Positions 17,957-25,339 of a DNA stretch of 64,000 bases are shown piece after piece. Position numbers and translations under genes: made by a program. Under the pieces are notes generated by a model. The model worked only from the letters and a program-made list of their open reading frames with translations. It was not told the DNA's origin and ran no database searches. The DNA is from Autumnicola lenta (GTDB lineage Bacteria > Bacteroidota > Bacteroidia > Flavobacteriales > Flavobacteriaceae). The stretch covers positions 25,668-89,667 of the forward strand of contig NZ_JAVRHO010000020.1 in assembly GCF_031846515.1 (NCBI RefSeq). The letters are read 5' to 3'. Within the stretch, counting starts at the first letter, position 1, and each line of letters opens with the position of its first letter.

Positions 17957-18846
17957 TTTCACAAAAGAACTACGCAGCTATAGATATAGGTTCCAACGCC
18001 GTAAGGTTACTTGTATCTACTATTACCGAAAAAGAAGGACAAGACCCAACCTTCAGAAAAACCTCGCTTGTAAGGGTGCCAATTCGCCTGGGGGCTGATG
18101 TTTTTCTGAAAAAAAATATTTCCGAAAGAAATATTTCCAGAATGGTGGATACAATGAGTGCCTTTGACCTATTAATGAAATCTCATGGCGTAGAAAAATA
18201 CAAAGCTTGTGCAACTTCAGCAATGAGAGAAGCTGAAAATGGGGAAAAAGTAACCCAGATGATCAGGGAAAAATCTGGTGTGGATATCGAAATAATAGAT
18301 GGAAATCATGAAGCAGCCATTATCGCAGCTACAGATTTGCATGCGCTTATTCAAAATGACTGTAATTATCTTTATGTAGATGTTGGTGGAGGTAGTACCG
18401 AATATACGCTCTATAGTAACGGCAAGACCGTGGCTTCAAAATCCTTTAAAGTCGGTACAGTGAGGTTGCTAAACGATCTGGTAAAAAACAGTACCTGGAA
18501 AGAAATGGAAAGCTGGGTGAAGGACACTACAAAAGGATTTAATGATATAGATCTTATTGGTTCCGGCGGTAACATAAACAATATTTTTAAGACCAGTGGA
18601 AAGAAAGAAGGTAAACCTTTAAGTCTGGCTTATTTAAAGAAATATGATGAATTGATCAACTCTTACACCTACGAAGAAAGGATCACAGAGCTGGATCTTA
18701 AAAGCGATAGGGCAGATGTTATTATTCCTGCATCCAAGATTTATGTAAATTCTATGAGATGGGCTAAAGCAAATCAGATCTATGTTCCAAAAATTGGCCT
18801 TTCTGATGGAATCATTAAATCGTTATATAATGAGAATCAGAGTTAG
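17953..18846 (+). CDS. ppx: Ppx/GppA-family exopolyphosphatase
   Basis: Removes terminal phosphates from polyphosphate or hydrolyses pppGpp. The 297-residue protein keeps the actin-like phosphate-binding motifs IDIGSNAVRLL near 9-19, the AxxATSAMREAEN segment near 79, and VDVGGGSTEYTLY near 148. It has only the catalytic core and lacks the C-terminal HD-like domain of E. coli Ppx (about 510 residues). It starts at GTG overlapping ppk1. The choice between Ppx and GppA cannot be made by sequence alone, but the neighbour favours Ppx. Confidence 0.93.
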   Translation: MISQKNYAAIDIGSNAVRLLVSTITEKEGQDPTFRKTSLVRVPIRLGADVFLKKNISERNISRMVDTMSAFDLLMKSHGVEKYKACATSAMREAENGEKVTQMIREKSGVDIEIIDGNHEAAIIAATDLHALIQNDCNYLYVDVGGGSTEYTLYSNGKTVASKSFKVGTVRLLNDLVKNSTWKEMESWVKDTTKGFNDIDLIGSGGNINNIFKTSGKKEGKPLSLAYLKKYDELINSYTYEERITELDLKSDRADVIIPASKIYVNSMRWAKANQIYVPKIGLSDGIIKSLYNENQS

Positions 18847-18880
18847 TTGTTGTAAGGAATGAAAAATTAAGAGCAGGTAA

Positions 18881-19049
18881 GAATTTGCCAATTTTCGATA
18901 TACTGAAGCAGTCGGCAATAAAAACCTTGATATTTACTTGAAATCAGCTATAATTTAGAATTTTTTTCGGATTTCTGGCAGCGATTATCAGCGGAAAAAA
19001 CCCAATTTGTGCCTGTAAATTACCTGGAGATCGAAAATTGCCAATTATC
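18881..19049. repeat. Two copies of the dispersed palindrome in the ppx/miaE gap
   Basis: Copies at 18881-18898 (right arm CCAATTTTCG intact, left arm degenerate) and 19032-19049 (left arm CGAAAATTG intact, right arm changed). They are about 150 bases apart in a 240-base gap between convergent genes. No terminator with a T-run was seen here, so these could also act as weak hairpins ending transcription. Confidence 0.65.
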
Positions 19050-19087
19050 AAGCTCCCTTATACTGGGGAACGAAAAGCTTTATAAGA

Positions 19088-19669
19088 TTACCCGTGAATG
19101 CTTTCTTTTTTTCCAAGATCTTTCATTACTTCAGCTTCAAATTCGAGCAAATCCTGCCACTTTTGGTCTACAACTTCACGATCTCCGTACTTTCGCGCAA
19201 ATTGAAGAAACATTGTATAGTGATTAGCTTCACTTACCATTAAGCTACGGTAAAATTCGGCAAGTTCTTTATCTTCCAGTTTTTCTGAAAGTAACCGGAA
19301 ACGTTCACAACTTCTGGCTTCAATTAATCCGGCAATCAGCAACCTGTGTACTAGTTGGGTTGCACGGCTACCACCTTTGGGGAAAAAACTTCGTAACTGG
19401 ATCACATATTCGTCCTTTCTGTCATGACCCATTGTATAGCCTCTCTTAAGAATCCTGTCATGAACCATTTTAAAGTGTCCCATTTCTTCCCTTGCCAGAG
19501 CAGTCATAGCTGTCACAAGTTCTGAATATTCGGGATAGGTAACAATTAGAGAAATTGCAGTTGATGCTGCTTTTTGTTCACAATAAGCATGGTCAATAAG
19601 AATTTCATCTATGTTTTTTTCAGCAATATCGACCCATCTTGGATCTGTTGGTAATTTTAATCCTAACAT
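19088..19669 (-). CDS. miaE: MiaE-like tRNA hydroxylase (di-iron)
   Basis: This 193-residue helical protein of the ferritin-like group hydroxylates the isopentenyl side chain of ms2i6A at position 37 of tRNA. Visible metal-ligand motifs are LIDHAYCEQKAAS (Glu), AREEMGHF (ExxH), GLIEARSCERF (Glu) and VSEANHYTMF (ExxH). The length suits the short bacterial form. It starts 2 bases after dnaX ends and is almost certainly co-transcribed with it. The assignment is by motif; substrate specificity in this phylum is inferred. Confidence 0.9.
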   Translation of the reverse strand: MLGLKLPTDPRWVDIAEKNIDEILIDHAYCEQKAASTAISLIVTYPEYSELVTAMTALAREEMGHFKMVHDRILKRGYTMGHDRKDEYVIQLRSFFPKGGSRATQLVHRLLIAGLIEARSCERFRLLSEKLEDKELAEFYRSLMVSEANHYTMFLQFARKYGDREVVDQKWQDLLEFEAEVMKDLGKKESIHG

Positions 19670-19671
19670 AG

Positions 19672-21504
19672 TTATACATCTAAATCAAAAGTTGATCTCA
19701 GTTTGTCAATTAAAGGATTTTTTTCCTTCAGTTTATTATATTTTTCCATTGGAGTAAAAGCAAATTTCTTGGCACTGCTTTCGTTCACCAGGATGGTGAG
19801 TGATATCTGGGAATTGTGAAGCTTGCTCTTCAAAAATCCCATCAGCTTGTTTTGAGCTCTCTCCAGGTCAATCTTCATGGTTTCGGCAGGAAGTTCTATA
19901 ATAATTTCTTTTTCCTTAAGTTTTGGCAGATCGGTCTCAAGGATAGAGGCAAGAATTTTTTCTCCGCTTTTTTTAAGCCTTTGTACATATTCGTTCCAGG
20001 CCATTTGCAGCTGTGTTTCAGAAAAATCACCCGTCATTTCTTTTTCGGTAGGAGTATTCGCCTGCTGTTTAGCTGCAATTTCTTTTTTGGCCCGGATACT
20101 CTTCAGGGAAAGACCGGACACTTTTTCATTCTTTATGGAAGTACCTTTTACTGGCTCTGTCTTAGGATTTGTAGCAGCAAGGGACGCTATTACAGCTCTG
20201 TCCTGCTTTGGCTCTTCTGCGGGACTGTTATTGGAATAATATTCCGGATTCTCCTTAACAGGCGCACAAGCTCCGTTTTCAGTGTTGTTTTGTTCGGAAG
20301 GCAGCTGAGATTCTTTGGGAGCTACAGCATCATTTGATGCATATTCGTTATTCTGGACCAGCTTTTTTTCTTCCGAAGAAAGGGGGGAAGGTGCATTTTC
20401 AAAATGAGTTGCAGGAATTATACGCCGCTCAGACTTTTTTTTTTCTCCATCAAAAGTGATAGAGGCGAGTTGCATAAGACATAATTCCACCAGAAGACGC
20501 TGATTGCGGCTACTTTTATACTTTAGGTCACAGTCGTTCGCCAGATTAATTCCCTCCAGTAAAAACTGATGCGAAGTTTTTTGTGATTGCTCAAAATATT
20601 TCGTCTTGGTCTGTTCCCCAACTTCCAGCAGAGAGATCGTTTTTTGATCTTTGCATACCAGCAAATCCCTGAAGTGGGAAGCAAGTCCTGCAATAAAGTG
20701 GTGGCCGTCAAACCCACTGGATAAAATCTCGTTATATGCGACCAGTAGCCCGGGAATGTTATTTTCCAGGACAAGATCTGTAATCTTCATATAGGTGTCG
20801 TAATCCAGAACATTCAGGTTCTCTGTTACGGCCTGTCGGGTGAGTTCATTTCCGCTAAAACTTACTACGCGGTCATAGATAGAAAGTGCATCGCGCATTG
20901 CTCCATCTGCCTTTTGAGCAATAATTTGGAGTGCGTCGTCATCGGCAACCACACCTTCCTGTTCAGCAATATAAGCGAGATAATTTTTAGCGTCGGTTAC
21001 TCCTATTCTTTTGAAGTCGAAAATCTGACATCTTGAAAGGATAGTGGGAATAATTTTGTGCTTTTCGGTTGTGGCAAGTATGAAAATTGCATGTTTTGGA
21101 GGTTCTTCCAGGGTTTTCAGAAAAGCATTAAAAGCCGAAGCCGAAAGCATGTGCACCTCGTCAATAATATAGACTTTATAATTTCCCACCTGCGGCGGAA
21201 TTCTAACCTGGTCTATTAAATTACGAATATCATCCACAGAGTTATTGGAGGCGGCATCTAATTCAAAAATATTAAATGCAAAATCCTCATCTGGAGCATG
21301 ATTTTCATCTTGGTTGATCATTTTTGCCAAGATACGGGCACAGGTCGTCTTGCCTACACCACGAGGGCCGGTAAAAAGCAACGCCTGTGCAAGATGGTTG
21401 TGCTGTATAGCGTTGGCAAGGGTGTTGGTGATAGCCTGCTGACCCACAACATCTTTAAATGTTTGGGGCCGGTATTTCCTGGCTGATACTACAAAATGCT
21501 CCAT
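19672..21504 (-). CDS. dnaX: DNA polymerase III subunits gamma/tau
   Basis: The AAA+ clamp-loader motor of the replisome, 610 residues. Visible are the P-loop GPRGVGKTT near 45-53, Walker B IIDEVHML near 116, sensor 1 LATTEKHK, and the SRC (SRCQIFDF) motif near 170. The four-cysteine zinc module that normally follows the P-loop helix is missing: the sequence runs from ILAKMINQDEN straight into FNIFELDAASNNS. Domain III ends near residue 350. An A10 tract at residues 354-357 follows, then a low-complexity linker (about 358-500) and a C-terminal tau domain. The tract predicts a second, shorter gamma product. MiaE follows 2 bases downstream. Confidence 0.97.
   Translation of the reverse strand: MEHFVVSARKYRPQTFKDVVGQQAITNTLANAIQHNHLAQALLFTGPRGVGKTTCARILAKMINQDENHAPDEDFAFNIFELDAASNNSVDDIRNLIDQVRIPPQVGNYKVYIIDEVHMLSASAFNAFLKTLEEPPKHAIFILATTEKHKIIPTILSRCQIFDFKRIGVTDAKNYLAYIAEQEGVVADDDALQIIAQKADGAMRDALSIYDRVVSFSGNELTRQAVTENLNVLDYDTYMKITDLVLENNIPGLLVAYNEILSSGFDGHHFIAGLASHFRDLLVCKDQKTISLLEVGEQTKTKYFEQSQKTSHQFLLEGINLANDCDLKYKSSRNQRLLVELCLMQLASITFDGEKKKSERRIIPATHFENAPSPLSSEEKKLVQNNEYASNDAVAPKESQLPSEQNNTENGACAPVKENPEYYSNNSPAEEPKQDRAVIASLAATNPKTEPVKGTSIKNEKVSGLSLKSIRAKKEIAAKQQANTPTEKEMTGDFSETQLQMAWNEYVQRLKKSGEKILASILETDLPKLKEKEIIIELPAETMKIDLERAQNKLMGFLKSKLHNSQISLTILVNESSAKKFAFTPMEKYNKLKEKNPLIDKLRSTFDLDV
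20434..20444 (-). promoter_or_regulatory. Predicted dnaX slippage/frameshift site (A10G)
   Basis: On the coding strand codons 354-357 read GAA AAA AAA AAG, a run of ten A followed by G, which contains the E. coli dnaX heptamer A-AAA-AAG in the right phase. After a -1 shift (or one extra A in the mRNA) the next codons are GTC TGA, giving a stop after one residue. After a +1 shift the frame stops at TAA five codons on. The product would be about 358 residues, that is, domains I-III only. GGAG lies just upstream; no clear downstream stem was found. Confidence 0.65.
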
Positions 21505-21521
21505 TAAATTCTATTGGACAA

Positions 21522-21529
21522 CAAATATA
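21522..21529 (-). promoter_or_regulatory. -7 box (TATATTTG) for dnaX
   Basis: A perfect TAnnTTTG on the minus strand, 17 bases before the dnaX ATG, implying a very short leader. Confidence 0.6.
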
Positions 21530-21619
21530 AAAATCACAAGGTTAAGTTCTATGCTAGATTTCTTTATTTTTGAACAAAAGCAAATAAGAAATCAACAATT
21601 TAATCCAACTAATTTGAAG

Positions 21620-21627
21620 TATCTTTG
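21620..21627 (+). promoter_or_regulatory. -7 box (TATCTTTG) for rnpB
   Basis: A consensus TAnnTTTG placed so that transcription would start at about 21632-21634, the predicted 5' end of RNase P RNA. This agreement supports both calls. Confidence 0.7.
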
Positions 21628-21631
21628 CGCC

Positions 21632-21966
21632 AAAGCAGGTCGCCTTGTCGCTTGATCTAATAATTTCGGTTTATCCGGAAATGCGAGGTTGAGAGGAAAG
21701 TCCGGACACCATAGGGCAGCATAGTGGGTAACGCCCACCGGCCGTGAGGTTAGGACAAGTGCAACAGAAAGAATGTACAGGTAATGCTGTAGTGAAACCA
21801 GGTAAACTCTATGCGGTGCAATGCCATGTAAACCGGTACTGCAGACGGCCCGTCTGCTTCCGGAGGGTAGGCAGCTAAAGGCTTTTGGCAACAAAAGTTT
21901 CAGATAAATGATAAGGGCTTCCGAATCTTTTCGGAAGAACAGAATCCGGCTTACAGACCTGCTTTT
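21632..21966 (+). ncRNA. rnpB: RNase P RNA, bacterial type A
   Basis: The catalytic RNA that cuts 5' leaders from pre-tRNA. The terminal helix P1 is formed by AAGCAGGTC near 21633-21641 and GACCTGCTT near 21957-21965. Conserved core segments are seen: GAGGAAAGTCCGGACACC near 21692, ACAGAAAGAATG-type P10/P11 sequence near 21763, GTAAACTCTATG near 21802 and the 3' core AGAATCCGGCTTACAGACC near 21941. The T-run after P1 may act as the terminator and overlaps the stop of the convergent GH16 gene. A reading frame on the other strand here is an artefact of the RNA gene. Confidence 0.96.
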
Positions 21967-22797
21967 TTATTCTTTTTCCTGATAAATCCTTACGTAATCT
22001 ATTAAAAACTGCTGAGGAAGAATAGCTTCATCCAGCTCTCCTGCCCAACCTCCACCAAGGGCCAGGTTTATAAGTAAAAAATAAGGTTTTCTGAAAATAT
22101 ATGCCATACTGCCTGCTTCTTCTATTTTAAAGGTGTGGTAGATTTCACCGTCTATGAGAAATTCAATTTTATCTTTCGTCCAATTAATGCCATAGACGTG
22201 AAAATCTCTATGAAGATCAGCAACAAACAATTTAGCACCATCTGATGAATACTGTACCTCATTATCTGCGGGATAATGAACCGTACCATGAATATGGTTA
22301 TTATCTTTTCCCACAAATTCCATAATATCTATTTCTCCGGAAAAAGGCCATTCTACCTCGTTCACATCTCTTCCAAGCATCCATATCGCTGGCCATACGC
22401 CCTGTCCCTGCGGAAGTTTTGCACGAACCCGAACCCTTCCATATTGAAAACTGAATTTGCCAAACGTCTTAATGCTGGCTGAAGTATAAGACGTCTTTTT
22501 TGATTTTGTTCGCCAGTGGGTGCTTCCTTCTTTATAGAAATCGTTTTTGATCTTATCTTTCCGGCCTTTAATGATCAGGTTTCCGTCTTTAACCCTGGCA
22601 TTTTTCTTTCGCTCCTTGGTATAATATTGTGGTTCCATGTTTCTGACAAAACCTTCTTCAAAGCTCCATTTTTCAGGATTGGGGAGTCCTCTGTAATTAA
22701 ATTCGTCAGAAAAAGTTAATTCAAAGCTGCGGTCTTGTGAAGTGGCTTCAAAGTTTGTCATGAGCAAAAGAAATATTATAAAATTTTTTGAAGTCAT
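21967..22797 (-). CDS. Glycoside hydrolase family 16 (laminarinase-like)
   Basis: This 276-residue secreted endo-beta-glucanase has a signal peptide covering about residues 1-20. The GH16 jelly roll has the catalytic motif EIDIMEF (nucleophile Glu155, Asp157, acid/base Glu160), preceded by WPAIWMLG near 135 and followed by HGTVHYP and YGINWTKDKIEFLIDG. The pattern is that of beta-1,3-glucanases acting on laminarin, which suits a marine flavobacterium, but agarase-like variants cannot be excluded. There is no carbohydrate-binding module or sorting domain. It follows the STAS-like gene by 42 bases. Confidence 0.92.
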   Translation of the reverse strand: MTSKNFIIFLLLMTNFEATSQDRSFELTFSDEFNYRGLPNPEKWSFEEGFVRNMEPQYYTKERKKNARVKDGNLIIKGRKDKIKNDFYKEGSTHWRTKSKKTSYTSASIKTFGKFSFQYGRVRVRAKLPQGQGVWPAIWMLGRDVNEVEWPFSGEIDIMEFVGKDNNHIHGTVHYPADNEVQYSSDGAKLFVADLHRDFHVYGINWTKDKIEFLIDGEIYHTFKIEEAGSMAYIFRKPYFLLINLALGGGWAGELDEAILPQQFLIDYVRIYQEKE

Positions 22798-22839
22798 TAA
22801 AGACTTAGTTGAAGTTATTGAAAAATCACAATTGTTGGA

Positions 22840-23220
22840 TTATTTTTCCAGAAGCTCTTCAGCCCATTCGACTGCATCATCCAGTTCAGTAAAAATTTCA
22901 AATTCGAAAGGAGCAAACAAGCGTTCAAACTTTGCAGATTTTAGAGCTGCAGTATTTTCTGCTACTACTGCTATTCCCCGTAGTTGTCCGTCTTTGGGCA
23001 TACTGGATATATACACAGTAGGGTCTACATTGCATTTATTTATTCTATGAGAAATATAAACAAAACGTTTGGTCTCATAGAATTTTGTACAGATTTCGCT
23101 AAGGGTATTTGCTTCTTCTTTTTCTACGCTCTTATCCTCTTTTAAATTGGAAATAACATATTTACTGAAGAATTCCAGGGTGGTAAAGTCTAACTCTATT
23201 TTATGCGCAACCTCGGCCAT
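22840..23220 (-). CDS. Small STAS/SpoIIAA-like conserved protein
   Basis: This 126-residue cytoplasmic protein has no catalytic motif. The pattern RFVYISHRI, ISSMPKDGQLRGIAVVAENTAALKSAKFER and the closing EIFTELDDAVEWAEELL resembles SpoIIAA-like/STAS-type proteins that end with a DAVEWL helix. It begins 4 bases after rsmD and so is in that operon. Its partner and role are unknown. Confidence 0.8.
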   Translation of the reverse strand: MAEVAHKIELDFTTLEFFSKYVISNLKEDKSVEKEEANTLSEICTKFYETKRFVYISHRINKCNVDPTVYISSMPKDGQLRGIAVVAENTAALKSAKFERLFAPFEFEIFTELDDAVEWAEELLEK

Positions 23221-23224
23221 GACC

Positions 23225-23764
23225 TTAAGTTACATAAAAAAAACTAAAAACTGAATTTCCGTATTTTCGGGCTTCCTGAAAATTTATAGTCTTAGAAAGA
23301 TCTGTGTGTTTAGAATGTTCAATGATAAGTTGCCCTTGCAGATTTAAAAGATCTTTTTCAAAAGTTATTTCTACAATTCTTTCGAAAGTTTTTTCTTCAA
23401 AATCATAAGGTGGATCGGCAAAGATTATATCAGCTTTTACAGAAGCTTTTTCGAGATATTTAAAGACATCACTTTTTATAACGGTAATATCGAAATCAAG
23501 TTCTAAAGCTGTCTTCTTGATAAATTTCACACATTCAAAATTGCTGTCCACGGCCGTAATATTTTCTGTACCACGGGAAGCAAATTCATAAGCAATATTT
23601 CCGGTACCGGAAAAGAGATCAAGCACTTTTAAATTACTAATTTGAAAATGGTTGTTCAGGATATTGAAAAGCGCTTCCTTGGACATATCCTGTGTTGGCC
23701 TTACAGGAAGTTTTTTTGGAGCATTAATTCTCCGGCCTTTATTTGTTCCCGAAATTATTCTCAT
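23225..23764 (-). CDS. rsmD: 16S rRNA (guanine966-N2)-methyltransferase
   Basis: This SAM-dependent enzyme modifies G966 of 16S rRNA during 30S assembly. The 179-residue protein begins MRIISGTNKGRRI, has the PTQDMSKEALFNIL helix, the SAM motif LDLFSGTGNIAYE near 46-58, and the catalytic N-methylase motif ADPPYDF near 116. These are diagnostic for RsmD. Its ATG overlaps the stop of the DUF3822 gene by one base (TAATG), so it is translationally coupled. Confidence 0.96.
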   Translation of the reverse strand: MRIISGTNKGRRINAPKKLPVRPTQDMSKEALFNILNNHFQISNLKVLDLFSGTGNIAYEFASRGTENITAVDSNFECVKFIKKTALELDFDITVIKSDVFKYLEKASVKADIIFADPPYDFEEKTFERIVEITFEKDLLNLQGQLIIEHSKHTDLSKTINFQEARKYGNSVFSFFYVT

Positions 23765-24582
23765 TACAAAGATTTTAAAAGTATGTATTCGTCAGACTGC
23801 TCTGTAGGTTTGCCTGTCTTTTCGCTATATTCAAATGAATAGAAGATATCAGGAAAACTAATATTTTTTATATAATCATAAGCAATCTTATAGAACGGAG
23901 AATCGCGATTTATATTACCCAAAAAGAGAAGATCCATTTCCATAGGATCAAGATTTAATTGTTCCGCAGTAAAAAGGATATAATAGAGAAAGTCTTCTCG
24001 TGTATTATAAGAGAAAGTATTACAAAGCAAAAGCTTTCCATTTTTAACGATCACCAGATCATATTCGTTATTCCTGTTATAAAGATAAATTTTTGGCTCG
24101 TCATATTCGGGTAATTTTAAGAGCTCTTCAATTAAAACAGTTATAGAATGCCGGTATTCGAACTCACCATACTTGTCGAAAAAGTAATTGATGATATTGG
24201 TGTACGGAATGTAAACATTTACAATATCTTTTATTTCAAGTTCATCGTAAGCAATAAAATCGGTTCTAAGAATCTTGGTGTTAAATTTTAAATAGTTCGA
24301 GACATTTTCTTCACTAAAGAGAGAAGCGGGAACAAGGGAGTAGAAACTGTTGCTGAAGATTACAATCACTTCGTCCACTTCCTGTTGTAAGCCGGATTCT
24401 TTTTGGTAGAGTAGCTTAATCTCTGCTAAAACTTTGGCGGGATTGAGCTGGGCAGTAAAGATTTGCTTCTTATAAAAAATTATAGTTTTACTTTCTGTAT
24501 TTAGTACACAAAAAGAAAGTCCATTCAGGCTAACCTGAATGGACAGTTTTAAAAAAGTCTTTTTTTGCTTACTCTTCACCAT
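23764..24582 (-). CDS. DUF3822 family protein
   Basis: This 272-residue protein is of a family found almost only in Flavobacteriia next to rsmD. It contains the typical opening LSIQVSLNGLSFCVLN and the strand-rich pattern with VFSNSFYSLVP and YNRNNEYDLVIVKNGKLLLCNTF. It resembles the actin-like pilus/ATPase-related fold in outline, but no nucleotide motif is clear. The function is unknown. It overlaps the upstream gene by 14 bases and rsmD by 1. Confidence 0.88.
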   Translation of the reverse strand: MVKSKQKKTFLKLSIQVSLNGLSFCVLNTESKTIIFYKKQIFTAQLNPAKVLAEIKLLYQKESGLQQEVDEVIVIFSNSFYSLVPASLFSEENVSNYLKFNTKILRTDFIAYDELEIKDIVNVYIPYTNIINYFFDKYGEFEYRHSITVLIEELLKLPEYDEPKIYLYNRNNEYDLVIVKNGKLLLCNTFSYNTREDFLYYILFTAEQLNLDPMEMDLLFLGNINRDSPFYKIAYDYIKNISFPDIFYSFEYSEKTGKPTEQSDEYILLKSL

Positions 24583-25219
24583 ACGACTGTGGCCAGTTCC
24601 CGTTGGTATTGACCTCCTGCATAGATCCTACACTTATGTAACGACCGTTCACGTCATCCACAGACTGGATTTCATTTTCCTGGAGAACAAGGGTTCTATC
24701 CTGGTCATATAAAATTTTACTCTTTGCAATCTTGGCTTCAAATACAGGTATCTTGTTATCACCTTTTGTAATTGTCCCTGCTTCAAGATCAAATTCTGCA
24801 TCTGTACCTTCAATAGGTACATTAATCATACTCCTGTAACGTTCCTCATTTCCATTGTATAAAGAATCTTTAACAGAAACGAAAGATAAAGTATCAATAA
24901 CGATATCTTCTATGTACTGGTCAACGCCATAAGTTCTTCTGTATTCCTCATCAAGGTAAGTGGTATCACGACGTTGGGTGATAGCAAACTCAGCAGTATC
25001 AATAAAACGGACCAGTTTGTCAAAATCTCCTTCAAATCTTCCGGTCACTTCTCTATGAGCAAGTTCACCAGCTCTTAGATCTTTTAAGTTTTCAATTACT
25101 TTAGCGTAGCGCTTCTCTTTAACTTTGTTAAACTGGATAGGTCGGTAAACGGCATCAAATGTAAGATAGGCCAGGAAAATTATCACCAACCAAAGGAGTA
25201 ACTGAATTACAAGTCTCAT
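24569..25219 (-). CDS. Conserved membrane-anchored protein of unknown function
   Basis: This 216-residue protein has one N-terminal membrane segment (about 3-22, LVIQLLLWLVIIFLAYLTF) and the rest probably faces the periplasm. The soluble part has a charged helical region (KRYAKVIENLKDLRAGELAHREVTG) reminiscent of the stem of type II/IV pilin-like proteins, then a beta-rich part. It lies first in the operon with DUF3822 and rsmD. I do not recognise a named family beyond its conservation in flavobacteria. Confidence 0.82.
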   Translation of the reverse strand: MRLVIQLLLWLVIIFLAYLTFDAVYRPIQFNKVKEKRYAKVIENLKDLRAGELAHREVTGRFEGDFDKLVRFIDTAEFAITQRRDTTYLDEEYRRTYGVDQYIEDIVIDTLSFVSVKDSLYNGNEERYRSMINVPIEGTDAEFDLEAGTITKGDNKIPVFEAKIAKSKILYDQDRTLVLQENEIQSVDDVNGRYISVGSMQEVNTNGNWPQSYGEE

Positions 25220-25260
25220 GCTTTAATAATTTATTTAAGTAAAATTTATACTGTATAGGA

Positions 25261-25268
25261 CAAATCTA
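25261..25268 (-). promoter_or_regulatory. -7 box (TAGATTTG) for the rsmD operon
   Basis: A TAnnTTTG match on the minus strand, 41 bases before the ATG of the 216-residue gene. It faces the opposite promoter at 25314, making a divergent pair. Confidence 0.5.
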
Positions 25269-25313
25269 CAATTTTTTTTTATTCGTAAAAGTTTCTTCCC
25301 TAAAAATCCATTG

Positions 25314-25321
25314 TATATTTG
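25314..25321 (+). promoter_or_regulatory. -7 box (TATATTTG) for the RecD-like helicase
   Basis: A perfect TAnnTTTG whose last bases form an in-frame TTG (25319). Transcription would start after that TTG, so translation must begin at the downstream ATG at 25340. Confidence 0.65.
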
Positions 25322-25339
25322 ATAATTTACCCAACTACT

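Noticed and set aside
21592..21894. Open frame of 100 codons on the minus strand
   Set aside because: It covers the RNase P RNA gene; the protein has no family and the RNA signatures are clear.
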